DNA of 64,000 nucleotides from Caballeronia arvi (GTDB lineage Bacteria; Pseudomonadota; Gammaproteobacteria; Burkholderiales; Burkholderiaceae), in contig NZ_FCOM02000024.1 in assembly GCF_001544695.2 (NCBI RefSeq), positions 1 to 64,000 on the forward strand. The letters run 5' to 3'. The notes beneath the pieces were generated by a model, which was given only the letters and a program-made list of their open reading frames with translations, was not told the origin of the DNA and searched no databases. Of the stretch, positions 1 through 8,185 are shown piece after piece. Within the stretch, counting starts at the first letter, position 1. Each line of letters opens with the position of its first letter. The translations under genes were made by a program, and so were the position numbers.

Positions 1-129
1 TTTTGCGATCAGCTACGTGCCAGAGGCAAGAAAACCAAGGTCGCCTTCGTCGCCGGCATGCGTAAGTTGCTCACTCAGCTCAACGCCATGATGCGTGACG
101 CCAAACACTGGAACCCCTCCAAACCATGA
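1..129 (+). pseudogene. IS110-family transposase, C-terminal end only (cut by window edge)
   Basis: An open frame runs in from the window edge and stops at 127-129. Its last 42 residues include VAFVAGMRKLLTQLNAMMRD, typical of the end of IS110-family transposases (the helix after the transposase_20 domain). The rest lies outside the window, so I cannot say whether the element is intact or a remnant. IS110 elements lack classical terminal inverted repeats, so the element boundary cannot be fixed here. It sits where the kdpFABC genes would be expected upstream of kdpD. Confidence 0.75.
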
Positions 130-162
130 TCTTTTGCGCTTCAAACCTTGACATTCAATACA

Positions 163-231
163 GTTGCTTTCTTTGCGTCGACCAGAGTTGGCGCTTTAGC
201 GCTTACTCTGGTCCCGAGCAAAGAAAGTGAC
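163..231. repeat. Long imperfect palindrome (REP-like) between the IS110 end and kdpD
   Basis: The arm at 163-176 ending in TTTCTTTGC matches the arm at 218-231 (GCAAAGAAAGTGAC) in reverse. Inside, ACCAGAGT (181-188) pairs with ACTCTGGT (205-212) around a GCGCTTTAGCGC core. A second small stem, GCCCC/GGGGC, follows near 235-250. The arms are interrupted by mismatched loops, as in REP-type intergenic palindromes. It could fold in RNA as an extended hairpin. No second copy was noticed in this window. Confidence 0.7.
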
Positions 232-326
232 TGCCGCCCCGCATAGGGGCAGAGAAAATAGACCGACGCGAAATCAGGATTCCGTAGAAACACAATCCAG
301 CCCCCGAACCAGAAGACAAGAACGCA

Positions 327-3104
327 ATGCCTCGCCCGACTCCCGATGAACTCCTCGACAAACTCCATCGAGAAGAAGAAAAACGCCACCGTGGAAGACT
401 AAAAATCTTCTTCGGCGCCTCCGCCGGCGTAGGCAAAACCTTCGCGATGCTGCAAGCCGCGCGCCGCCGCCGCGACGAGGGCATCGACATCGTCATCGGT
501 GTGGCAGAAACGCATGGCCGCAAGGAAACCCTCGCCCTCCTCGAAGGTCTCGAAACCCTCCCACCAGCGCGTATCGAATATAAAAACCGCCTGCTGGCAG
601 AATTCAACCTCGACGCAGCGCTACAAAGAAAGCCCCAACTGATCCTGATCGACGAACTCGCACATTCGAACGTGCAAGGCTCGCGACACATGAAACGCTG
701 GCAGGACGTACAAGAGCTTCTCGATGCGAACATCGACGTCTACACGACCGTCAACGTCCAGCACCTCGAAAGCCTCAACGATATCGTCGGCCGCATCACG
801 GGCATCCGTGTCTGGGAAACCGTGCCCGACCGCGTGTTCGATCTCGCCGATGAAGTCACGCTCGTCGATCTGCCGCCCGAAGAACTGCTCGACCGTCTGC
901 GCGAAGGCAAAGTCTATCTGCCGCAACAAGCCGAGCACGCGGTCCGCAACTTCTTTCGCAAAGGCAATCTCATCGCGCTGCGCGAACTCGCATTGCGCCG
1001 CACCGCCGACCGCGTCGATGCGCAAATGCGCGAGTACCGCGCCGATCAGTCCATCGAACGCATCTGGCGCGCGCGCGAACGGCTGATCGCGTGCATCGGG
1101 CCAGGGCCGGAAAGCGCGACGCTCGTGCGCGCGGCCGCGCGGCTCGCCGCCGCGCTCAAGGCGGACTGGCTCGCGGTCTACGTCGAAACGCCGAAGCTGC
1201 AACGACTCTCCGACGAGCACAGGCGCCGCACCCTCGACGCCCTCAAGCTCGCCTCCGAACTCGGCGCGGAAACCGTGACGCTCGATGGCGCCGATGCCGC
1301 CGCGACACTCATCGACTACGCCCACATGCGCAACGTGTCGAAGCTCGTGGCAGGCGCACGGGTGAGCGCCGGATGGCGGCGGTTCACGGGGCGGCCGGTG
1401 AGCGAGCGCATCATCCGGCAAGGCTCGGATATCGACGTGACGCTCGTATCGACCGGTGCGCGCGACGCAGACCGCCGCACGCTCGCCGAAGCCTTCGGCA
1501 CGTGGCGCGACGGCGCGCACTCATCGCCGCGGGCGTATCTCTACGCGCTCGCGATCGGCGCGGGCATCACGCTCGTCGCGCAACTGCTGGCCGCGCGCCA
1601 GATCGCGATCACCAATCTCGTGATGCTCTATCTACTCGGCGTGATTTTCGCAGCGGTGCGGCTCGGGCGCGGACCGGGCGTGATGCTGTCGTTCCTGTCG
1701 GTCGCCGCGTTCGATTTCTTCTTCGTCGCGCCCGAGCTCTCGTTCTCCGTGACGGACACGCAATATCTGCTGACTTTCGTCGTGATGCTGCTGACCTCGC
1801 TCACGATCAGCCATCTCACGTCGAGCCTGCGGCGCGAGGCGCGTATCGCGTCGCAGCGCGAGCGCCGCACCGGCGCCATGTACGCGATGACGAAAGAGCT
1901 CGCCGCCGCGCTGATGACCGAGCAGATCATCGAGATCGGCACGCGGCATGTCGCGGAGATCTTTCAGGCGAAGGTCGCGATCCTGCTGCCCGACGCCGCC
2001 GAGAAAGTCCGCCAGAAAGTGGGCGAACCGAATCCGGATGTGACGCTCGACGCCGCGCGTCTCGATCTCGATATCGCGCAATGGGTCTACGACCAGCAGC
2101 GGCCCGCTGGACGTGGCACCGAAACCCTGCCGGCGAGCCAGGCGCTCTATCTGCCGCTGAAGGCGCCGATGCGCACGCGCGGTGTGCTCGCGCTTGCGAC
2201 GGGGCGCGAAGCCGAGCTCGCGGTTCCCGAGCAGCGCCGCATGATCGAGACGTTCGCGTCGCAGATCGCGCTCGCGCTGGAGCGCGTGCATTACGTCGAG
2301 ATCGCGCAGGACGCGCTCGTCAACATGGAATCCGAGCGGCTGCGCAATTCGCTGCTGTCGGCGATTTCGCACGATCTGCGTACGCCGCTCACGTCGATCG
2401 TCGGCTTCGCTTCGGTGCTGGAGGAACAGGCGCGGGAAGCGGGCGGCAGCCCGGAAGCATCGCAGGAACTCGTGCACGCGATTCACGAGGAAGCGCTGCG
2501 CATGAGCGGGCTCGTCATCAATCTGCTCGACATGGCGCGTCTGCAAGCAGGCGCGATACGTCTGAATCGCCAATGGTCGATGCTCGAGGAAACCGTCGGC
2601 GCGGCGCTCGCCACGTCGCGTCGCGTGCTCGCCGGACGCTCCGTGCAGGCGCGCGTGCCGGCGAACCTGCCGCTTCTGGAACTCGACGCCGTGCTGATGG
2701 AACGCCTCTTCGCCAATCTTCTGGAAAACGCCGCGAAGTACACGCCGCCCGGCACGCCAATCCGCATCGGCGCGGCGCTGGAACATGACGGCGATGCACG
2801 CTTCGTGCGCGTGTGTATCGACGATGAAGGGCCGGGTGTGCCGTCCGGCATGCAAAACCGTCTCTTCGACAAATTCACGCGCGGCGAGAAAGAATCGGCG
2901 CAGCCGGGCATCGGGCTGGGTCTCGCGATCTGCCGCGCGATCGTCGAGGCGCATGGCGGGCAGATCGGCGTCGAGAATCGCGCGGACGCGAACGGACGCA
3001 TCGAAGGCGCGCGCTTCTGGTTCACGCTGCCCGCGAACGATGCGCCGCCGGAAGACGTGCCGCCCGACGAAGACATCGAATCGAAAGCAGCGGGCGATGT
3101 CTGA
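327..3104 (+). CDS. kdpD: KdpD-type osmosensitive K+ channel sensor histidine kinase
   Basis: This is an inner-membrane sensor kinase, 925 aa, full length for KdpD. Visible in order: N-terminal KdpD domain with Walker A GASAGVGKT (residues 30-38), a USP-like domain (about 250-375), four membrane spans of the DUF4118 region (about 400-500), a GAF-like segment, the H-box SHDLRTPL with phospho-acceptor His682, N-box NLLENAAKY, and G-boxes DEGPGVP and GIGLGLAIC. In the family it senses K+ limitation and phosphorylates KdpE to induce kdpFABC. Here an IS110 end lies upstream and an acetyltransferase downstream; no kdpFABC or kdpE is adjacent. Whether the partners are elsewhere in the genome cannot be told from this window. 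Confidence 0.93.
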   Translation: MPRPTPDELLDKLHREEEKRHRGRLKIFFGASAGVGKTFAMLQAARRRRDEGIDIVIGVAETHGRKETLALLEGLETLPPARIEYKNRLLAEFNLDAALQRKPQLILIDELAHSNVQGSRHMKRWQDVQELLDANIDVYTTVNVQHLESLNDIVGRITGIRVWETVPDRVFDLADEVTLVDLPPEELLDRLREGKVYLPQQAEHAVRNFFRKGNLIALRELALRRTADRVDAQMREYRADQSIERIWRARERLIACIGPGPESATLVRAAARLAAALKADWLAVYVETPKLQRLSDEHRRRTLDALKLASELGAETVTLDGADAAATLIDYAHMRNVSKLVAGARVSAGWRRFTGRPVSERIIRQGSDIDVTLVSTGARDADRRTLAEAFGTWRDGAHSSPRAYLYALAIGAGITLVAQLLAARQIAITNLVMLYLLGVIFAAVRLGRGPGVMLSFLSVAAFDFFFVAPELSFSVTDTQYLLTFVVMLLTSLTISHLTSSLRREARIASQRERRTGAMYAMTKELAAALMTEQIIEIGTRHVAEIFQAKVAILLPDAAEKVRQKVGEPNPDVTLDAARLDLDIAQWVYDQQRPAGRGTETLPASQALYLPLKAPMRTRGVLALATGREAELAVPEQRRMIETFASQIALALERVHYVEIAQDALVNMESERLRNSLLSAISHDLRTPLTSIVGFASVLEEQAREAGGSPEASQELVHAIHEEALRMSGLVINLLDMARLQAGAIRLNRQWSMLEETVGAALATSRRVLAGRSVQARVPANLPLLELDAVLMERLFANLLENAAKYTPPGTPIRIGAALEHDGDARFVRVCIDDEGPGVPSGMQNRLFDKFTRGEKESAQPGIGLGLAICRAIVEAHGGQIGVENRADANGRIEGARFWFTLPANDAPPEDVPPDEDIESKAAGDV

Positions 3105-3188
3105 ACTGCGGGCGTTGGTATCGGCGCTCCGGCGTCGTTTCGCGCCGCGCTTTATGATGTTCGCTCACGAAAAATCTTCGAACGATCG

Positions 3189-3773
3189 ATGAGCCAACCG
3201 ACTCTGAACGGGCGACGCGTGCAGCTTCGCCCGCTGCAACACGATGACCGCGCCGCCTTGCTCGACGCTGCCGCCGATGGCGCGCTCTGGAACCTGAGCG
3301 TGACGGTCGTGCCGAACGACGACACGATCGACCGCTACATCGACACGGCGCTCGCGGGCCGCGATGCCGGCACGGTGATGCCGTTCGTGATCGTGCGAGC
3401 GGACGATGGCCGTATCGTCGGCAGCACGCGTTACTGGAAGATCGATCGCGTGAACCGCAAGCTGGAAATCGGCCATACGTGGCTCGCAGCATCGACGCAG
3501 CGCAAGGGCATCAACACGGAAGCGAAGCTTTTGCTGCTCGCGCACGCGTTCGAGACGATGCAGTGCGTGCGCGTTCAGTTCACGACCGACGAGCTCAACG
3601 AGAAATCGCGCGCGGCGATACTCGGCATCGGCGCGAAAGAGGAAGGCATCGTGCGGCACGAGCGCATCATGCCCGATGGACGCAAGCGCAACTCGGTGCG
3701 TTTTTCGATCATCGACGACGAATGGCCCGGCGTCAAAGCGATGCTCCTTGCGAAGCTCGATCGTCGGGCGTAG
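3189..3773 (+). CDS. GNAT family N-acetyltransferase (RimJ/RimL-like)
   Basis: The 194-aa protein has the layout of the RimJ/RimL subgroup of GCN5-related acetyltransferases. An N-terminal segment LNGRRVQLRPLQHDD is followed by central strands ending IVGSTRYWKID and EIGHTWL, then a Q-R-K-G-I-N-T-E acetyl-CoA pyrophosphate-loop region. Substrates in this subgroup are protein N-termini, amino acids or small amines; none can be chosen here. It starts 84 bp after kdpD on the same strand. Its last 41 bp overlap the 3' end of the convergent LysR gene. Confidence 0.85.
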   Translation: MSQPTLNGRRVQLRPLQHDDRAALLDAAADGALWNLSVTVVPNDDTIDRYIDTALAGRDAGTVMPFVIVRADDGRIVGSTRYWKIDRVNRKLEIGHTWLAASTQRKGINTEAKLLLLAHAFETMQCVRVQFTTDELNEKSRAAILGIGAKEEGIVRHERIMPDGRKRNSVRFSIIDDEWPGVKAMLLAKLDRRA

Positions 3774-4665
3774 CGCTCGCCTTCGATGCCTTCAATGTCT
3801 TCGCACGCGCCTTCATGAACGCGACGAAGCGATCCGTGACCGTGCTTTCGCGACCGGCTTGCCATGCGAGACCGACGCGCCATCGCGCGTGTTGATCGCG
3901 CAGGATCATCACGCGCGCATCGCGCAGCAGGTATTGCGCGCGCGACGGCAGGAACGCCGCGCCCACGCCGCCCGCCACCGATGCCAGCACGGACTGGATG
4001 TCGTCCGCTTCCTGAATCACGCGCGGCGTGAAGCCGTGCCCGGCGCACCAGCGATCGATCTGCGCGGACAGCCCCGGCCCGCGCGTGCGCGACAGCGCGA
4101 TGAATCCCGGTTCGTTCAGCTCGTTCAGCTCGGCAGGCAGACGCTTGTGGCGCGTGTGCGCGGGCAAGGCGAGTGCCAGGGTTTCATCGAGCACGGTGAA
4201 GCCCGATAGCCCCGCGCCCGCGGGCATGCGCATGAATCCCACATCGAGCTTGCGCGCGAGAAGGCGGTTCGTCTGCTCCTGCGACGAAAGATCGTGCAGC
4301 GTGATGCTCACACCCGGATTGAGCGCACCGAATTCCGCGATGAGCCTGGGCACGTGCGTGAGCGTCGACAGGCACAGTCCGACGCGCAGAAATCCGCGCG
4401 CGCCGCTGGCCGCTTCGCGCGCGCGTGCCAGCACGTCGTCGGCGTCGCGTACGAGCGTTTGCGCATCGGCGATGAAGCCAGCACCGAACGCCGTCAGATC
4501 CGCGCCGTGACGGCCGCGCTCGAACAGACGCGCGCCGAGGCTCGCTTCCAGCGCGGCGATCTGCTTGCTGAGCGCGGGCTGGCTCAGATGCAATGCGTCG
4601 GCGGCGCGGCCGAAGTGACGCAGTTCCGCGATCGTGAGAAAGGCCCGTAGAAGTTTCAGTTCCAT
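3733..4665 (-). CDS. LysR-family transcriptional regulator
   Basis: The 310-aa protein begins with a LysR winged helix-turn-helix (residues 1-60, including GRAADALHLSQPALSKQI), followed by a periplasmic-binding-like effector domain. It is transcribed divergently from the nitrilase-fold gene, with about 100 bp between the two starts. It is therefore a likely regulator of the nitrilase-fold/CodA-like pair. The effector is unknown. The 3' end overlaps the acetyltransferase gene by 41 bp in the convergent orientation. Confidence 0.9.
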   Translation of the reverse strand: MELKLLRAFLTIAELRHFGRAADALHLSQPALSKQIAALEASLGARLFERGRHGADLTAFGAGFIADAQTLVRDADDVLARAREAASGARGFLRVGLCLSTLTHVPRLIAEFGALNPGVSITLHDLSSQEQTNRLLARKLDVGFMRMPAGAGLSGFTVLDETLALALPAHTRHKRLPAELNELNEPGFIALSRTRGPGLSAQIDRWCAGHGFTPRVIQEADDIQSVLASVAGGVGAAFLPSRAQYLLRDARVMILRDQHARWRVGLAWQAGRESTVTDRFVAFMKARAKTLKASKASATPDDRASQGASL

Positions 4666-4768
4666 TTTCGATTCCGTGAAGTTATCGAATCGATCGAAAC
4701 ATTCATTTTACTTATCGATGTGCGAGCGATTCAATGAGGTTATCTACTCGTCTTCATTGGAGGCTCGC

Positions 4769-5596
4769 TTGGAAGCCCGCTCGGAAGCCGCATCGTTTCG
4801 CGTCGCCGTGATCGCGCATGAATTGGCCGATCGATCGCTCATCGCCGCCAGGCTCGCCGATGCCGCGCGGCACGGCGTGCAACTCGCCGTCTTTCCTCCG
4901 TCCGCTATCGAAGAAGCGCACGCCGAATCGTTCGATGACGTTGCGATGCAGTTGACCGCCGCCGTCGATGCGGCCGGCGTCGCAGCGGGCGTCGGCTGGA
5001 TCGAGCGCACGGAAGACGGACGCCTCTACGACAGCTACGCGCTCTGTTTTCCGGGCGGCGGGCGCGCGCGCCATCGCAAGCTGCACGCGACGCATCGCAG
5101 ATTTCACGGCGGCAGCGGGTTCACCGTGTTCGATGCGCCGTTCGGCATGCGTATCGGCATTCTGATCGGCGAGGACAACGACGTCGTCGAGAACGTGCGG
5201 ATGACGGCGCTCATGGGCGCGACGCTGCTCATCGCACCGATGCGCGGCGACCGGTCGCATCGCGCGACGCTGGCCGCGCGCGCCGCCGACAACGGCATGT
5301 ATATCGCTTACGCTCGTGCATCGAGCGATCAGGCGATGATCGTCGGTCCCGATGGCCGCGTGCTCGCGCGTCATGCGAGCGCGAATGACGGCCTGATCGT
5401 CGCGCAAGTGAAGCCGTCGCTGGCCGAGGCGAGCAGCGCAAGGCAAGCGCTGGCCGCGCGTCGGCCCGATCTCTACGCGCCGCTCGCGCAGCGGGGCAAT
5501 GCGTATCCGCTCGTGATGGAAACCGAGCGCGCGGCGCCACGCGGCTCGTTGCCGCTGAGTTTCGCGATCGTCGGCCGAAACCGCCTGATGCGCTGA
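4769..5596 (+). CDS. Nitrilase-superfamily fold protein lacking catalytic Glu and Cys (probable pseudoenzyme)
   Basis: The fold matches carbon-nitrogen hydrolases. The start is taken as TTG 4769, because GGAGG at 4759-4763 precedes it at 5-nt spacing and the domain begins straight after; an upstream ATG at 4718 has no visible Shine-Dalgarno. With this start the product is 275 aa. The family triad is Glu-Lys-Cys. Here the VFPE position reads VFPP (Pro44), the Lys is kept in HRKLHA (Lys104), and the nucleophile position reads LIGEDND (Gly134) where ICYD is usual. The protein is therefore unlikely to hydrolyse nitriles or amides by the known mechanism. It precedes a CodA-like deaminase and diverges from a LysR gene, so a regulatory or structural role with that enzyme is possible. 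Confidence 0.75.
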   Translation: MEARSEAASFRVAVIAHELADRSLIAARLADAARHGVQLAVFPPSAIEEAHAESFDDVAMQLTAAVDAAGVAAGVGWIERTEDGRLYDSYALCFPGGGRARHRKLHATHRRFHGGSGFTVFDAPFGMRIGILIGEDNDVVENVRMTALMGATLLIAPMRGDRSHRATLAARAADNGMYIAYARASSDQAMIVGPDGRVLARHASANDGLIVAQVKPSLAEASSARQALAARRPDLYAPLAQRGNAYPLVMETERAAPRGSLPLSFAIVGRNRLMR

Positions 5597-5683
5597 AGCG
5601 AACGCGCACGGCATTTCTGTCCCGATACAATCGGACGAATTCGGACGATTCGGACGATAAAGACCGGGACGGAGGTTTCGCAC

Positions 5684-6958
5684 ATGGATTTGATCATTCG
5701 CCGCGCGGCGCTCGTGGATTCGCGTGAACTCGTCGATATCGGCATGGAAGCCGGGCGCATTGCCGCGATCGAGCCGCGGCTCGCCGCCACCGCGCGCGAG
5801 GAAATCGATGCGAACGGCTCGCTCGTCACCGCGCCTTTCGTCGATGCGCATTTCCACATGGACGCGACGCTTTCCTACGGCCTGCCGCGCGTGAACGCGT
5901 CGGGCACGCTGCTCGAAGGCATCGCGCTCTGGGGTGAACTGAAGCCCGATCTCACGCAGGAAGCGCTCGTCGAGCGCGCGTTGCAGTATTGCGACTGGGC
6001 CGTCGCGCGCGGGCTGCTGGCGATCCGTTCTCATGTCGATGTCTGCGATCCGCGCCTGCTCGCCGTCGAAGCGCTCGTCGAAGTGAAGCGGCGCGTGAAG
6101 CCGTATCTTGATCTGCAACTCGTCGCGTTTCCGCAGGACGGCGTGTTGCGCAGCGCGGGCGCGTTCGAAAACCTGAAGCGCGCGATCGCGCTGGGCGTCG
6201 ATGTCGTCGGCGGCATTCCGCACTTCGAGCGCACGATGGCGGACGGCGCGGCATCGGTGAAGCTTCTGTGCGAATACGCGGCGGAGCAGGGCTTGCGCGT
6301 GGACATGCATTGCGACGAGTCTGACGATCCGATGTCGCGTCACATCGAAACACTGGCGGCGGAGACGCATCGGCTCGGATTGCATGGACGCGTGACCGGC
6401 TCGCATCTCACATCGATGCATTCGATGGACAACTACTACGTCAGCAAGCTGATTCCGCTGATGCGCGAGGCGGGCGTGAATGCGATCGCGAATCCGCTTA
6501 TCAACATCACGTTGCAGGGGCGCTCGGACACGTATCCGAAGCGGCGCGGCATGACGCGTGTGCCGGAACTGATGGCGGCGGGCATCACGGTCGCGTTCGG
6601 GCACGACTGCGTGATGGACCCGTGGTATAGCCTGGGCTCCGGCGACATGCTCGAAGTCGCGCACATGGGATTGCACGTCGCGCAGATGACCGGCGTCGAT
6701 GCGATGCGTTCGTGCTTCGATGCGGTGACGAAGAATCCGGCGCAGATTCTCGGGCTGGAAGGCTATGGCATCGAAGTGGGATGCTATGCGGATTGCGTCG
6801 TGCTCGATGCGCGCGATTCGATCGAAGCGATTCGATTGCGCGCGGCGCGGACGGCTGTTGTGAGGCGAGGGAAGGTGGTGAGCCGCAGTCCGGCCGTTCG
6901 TGCGACGTTGACGCTGGAAGGAAGACCTGCGGAGGTGGATTTCAGAATCGCCCGTTGA
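5684..6958 (+). CDS. codA: CodA-like cytosine deaminase / amidohydrolase
   Basis: The 424-aa protein is close to E. coli cytosine deaminase over its whole length. Metal ligands are visible: DAHFHMD (His56, His58), HCDE (His209, Glu212), SHLTSMHS (His241) and GHDC (Asp308). The substrate-side FPQDG glutamine is present, and so are LVAFPQ and DTYPKRRG. The family is a cytoplasmic metal-dependent TIM barrel that deaminates cytosine or related heterocycles. The residue after the metal Asp is Cys309; E. coli CodA has Asp314 there, a position known to affect substrate choice. The substrate may therefore differ from cytosine. It follows the nitrilase-fold gene by 87 bp and probably shares its LysR control. 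GGACGGAGG precedes the ATG. Confidence 0.8.
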   Translation: MDLIIRRAALVDSRELVDIGMEAGRIAAIEPRLAATAREEIDANGSLVTAPFVDAHFHMDATLSYGLPRVNASGTLLEGIALWGELKPDLTQEALVERALQYCDWAVARGLLAIRSHVDVCDPRLLAVEALVEVKRRVKPYLDLQLVAFPQDGVLRSAGAFENLKRAIALGVDVVGGIPHFERTMADGAASVKLLCEYAAEQGLRVDMHCDESDDPMSRHIETLAAETHRLGLHGRVTGSHLTSMHSMDNYYVSKLIPLMREAGVNAIANPLINITLQGRSDTYPKRRGMTRVPELMAAGITVAFGHDCVMDPWYSLGSGDMLEVAHMGLHVAQMTGVDAMRSCFDAVTKNPAQILGLEGYGIEVGCYADCVVLDARDSIEAIRLRAARTAVVRRGKVVSRSPAVRATLTLEGRPAEVDFRIAR

Positions 6959-7534
6959 TAGCAAGACCGATATGAATTTGTAAGGCGTGCTCGCTTTTCA
7001 ATGCCGTTGCGGCTTTCGGGCGGCAACGGCCATTCGGCGCGACAGCCGATTTCGTCGAGTTGCCGACTAAGGTTATTCTGCGGACGGTGCACACTCGTCA
7101 TTCATTTTGTCCGATGATCGGGATACCATATCAACCGCAAATCCAGAAATCTATCTGGCACCTGCGACAATCGTGCATTACACTGATTTTCGCTACGCGA
7201 CTTTAATGCGTGGCTGACCCACGAAGTCACAATTGCGCGGACTTTCGTGCACCTCTTCTGCGCGCGTCTGCCGACACCAGGCGAAAGATAACCGCTTGGT
7301 GATGCGTTTCGCCGTTATTGACCTGGCCGGCACTTCGACTTCTCGCCCCACACTCCATAACGCCCGGCCACACTGACGGCCATTCGTTCTCTCATTGCTT
7401 CCTCGTCAAACGGCGGCAGCCGGGATTCACTGCGGCCTTTTTAATTTCGTTTTTAATCGGATGCCCAAACCAGGGCAACAGGCCTCTGCGCGCCGTGATA
7501 TTGAACGCCCCATTCGCTGGACAAGGAGATGACC
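6959..7534. other. Intergenic region without a supported gene
   Basis: About 575 bp lie between the CodA-like gene and the secreted-protein gene. Frames here are short and lack both a Shine-Dalgarno and family features. Composition is less GC-rich than the flanking genes. It presumably carries the promoter of the downstream gene, but I could not pick a convincing -35/-10 pair or a riboswitch-like structure. Confidence 0.5.
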
Positions 7535-8104
7535 GTGAAGATCAAGCATTCAAGCATTGCGTCGGCAACAGTCGTTGCGCTTCTTTCGCTCAGTCAAGTT
7601 GCGCTGGCCGGCGGACATTGTTCGAACGAAACGCTGAACGGACCGTATGGGTTTATCGGCCACGGAGAGATACTTGGATTGATAGGCGATGACGGTGCCG
7701 TGCATCCGTACGCCGCGCCATCGATTCTCGATGACGTCGCGCTGGTGACGTTCGACGGCAGGGGCCACTTTTCACGCACCGACTTCGGGGTCATCGGCGG
7801 TTTACCGAAAGGCGGGCAGACCACGTTCAATCCGTCCCAGATCGGCGCCTATACCGTGAACCACGATTGCACCGGCACGATGAAGATCATCTATACGGCC
7901 GGCGGGGCGGTGCCGGCAGGCGTCGAGACGGATCTGAACATCGTCGTTGCTGCCGACGGCACGCTCATCGAATCCGTTGTCTACAGAGCGGTCACCGTGG
8001 CGGGCTCGAGCAAGGACGGCAAAGTGACGTGTCCGCCGAATTGCGAGCAAGGTGTGCAGGAAAGTTTCGAGGGAAAGAAGGTCGCGGTCTTCGGCTTCCG
8101 TTAG
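7535..8104 (+). CDS. Secreted hypothetical protein
   Basis: The start is placed at GTG 7535, because AAGGAG at 7523-7528 lies 6 nt upstream; the in-frame ATG at 7529 would abut the Shine-Dalgarno. The 189-aa product has a clear Sec signal peptide ending SQVALA (about residue 24). A compact extracytoplasmic domain follows with a few cysteines (GHCSNET, NHDCTG, TCPPNCEQ) that could form disulfides. Family features such as FDGRGHFSRTDF and GAYTVNHDCTGT resemble small secreted proteins common in Burkholderiaceae. No function is known to me. A hairpin terminator follows 36 bp after the stop. Confidence 0.75.
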   Translation: MKIKHSSIASATVVALLSLSQVALAGGHCSNETLNGPYGFIGHGEILGLIGDDGAVHPYAAPSILDDVALVTFDGRGHFSRTDFGVIGGLPKGGQTTFNPSQIGAYTVNHDCTGTMKIIYTAGGAVPAGVETDLNIVVAADGTLIESVVYRAVTVAGSSKDGKVTCPPNCEQGVQESFEGKKVAVFGFR

Positions 8105-8140
8105 CCGGTGTCGATCGAAACATCGAGCAGGGGCGTAAAA

Positions 8141-8169
8141 AACCCCGGCTCGACAGGCCGGGGTTCTTT
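8141..8169. terminator. Bidirectional intrinsic terminator between convergent genes
   Basis: AACCCCGGC (8141-8149) pairs with GCCGGGGTT (8157-8165) around a 7-nt loop. There is an A-run on the left and TTCTTT on the right, so it can serve both the secreted-protein gene (+) and the oligopeptidase gene (-). Confidence 0.85.
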
Positions 8170-8185
8170 CGCAAAACCAGCCGCG

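Noticed and set aside
1091-2788. 565-residue frame inside kdpD in another frame
   Set aside because: It lies entirely within kdpD and is Arg/Ala-rich without domains.
3105-3188. Possible kdpE remnant after kdpD
   Set aside because: The 84-bp spacer gives no receiver or winged-helix motif in any frame.
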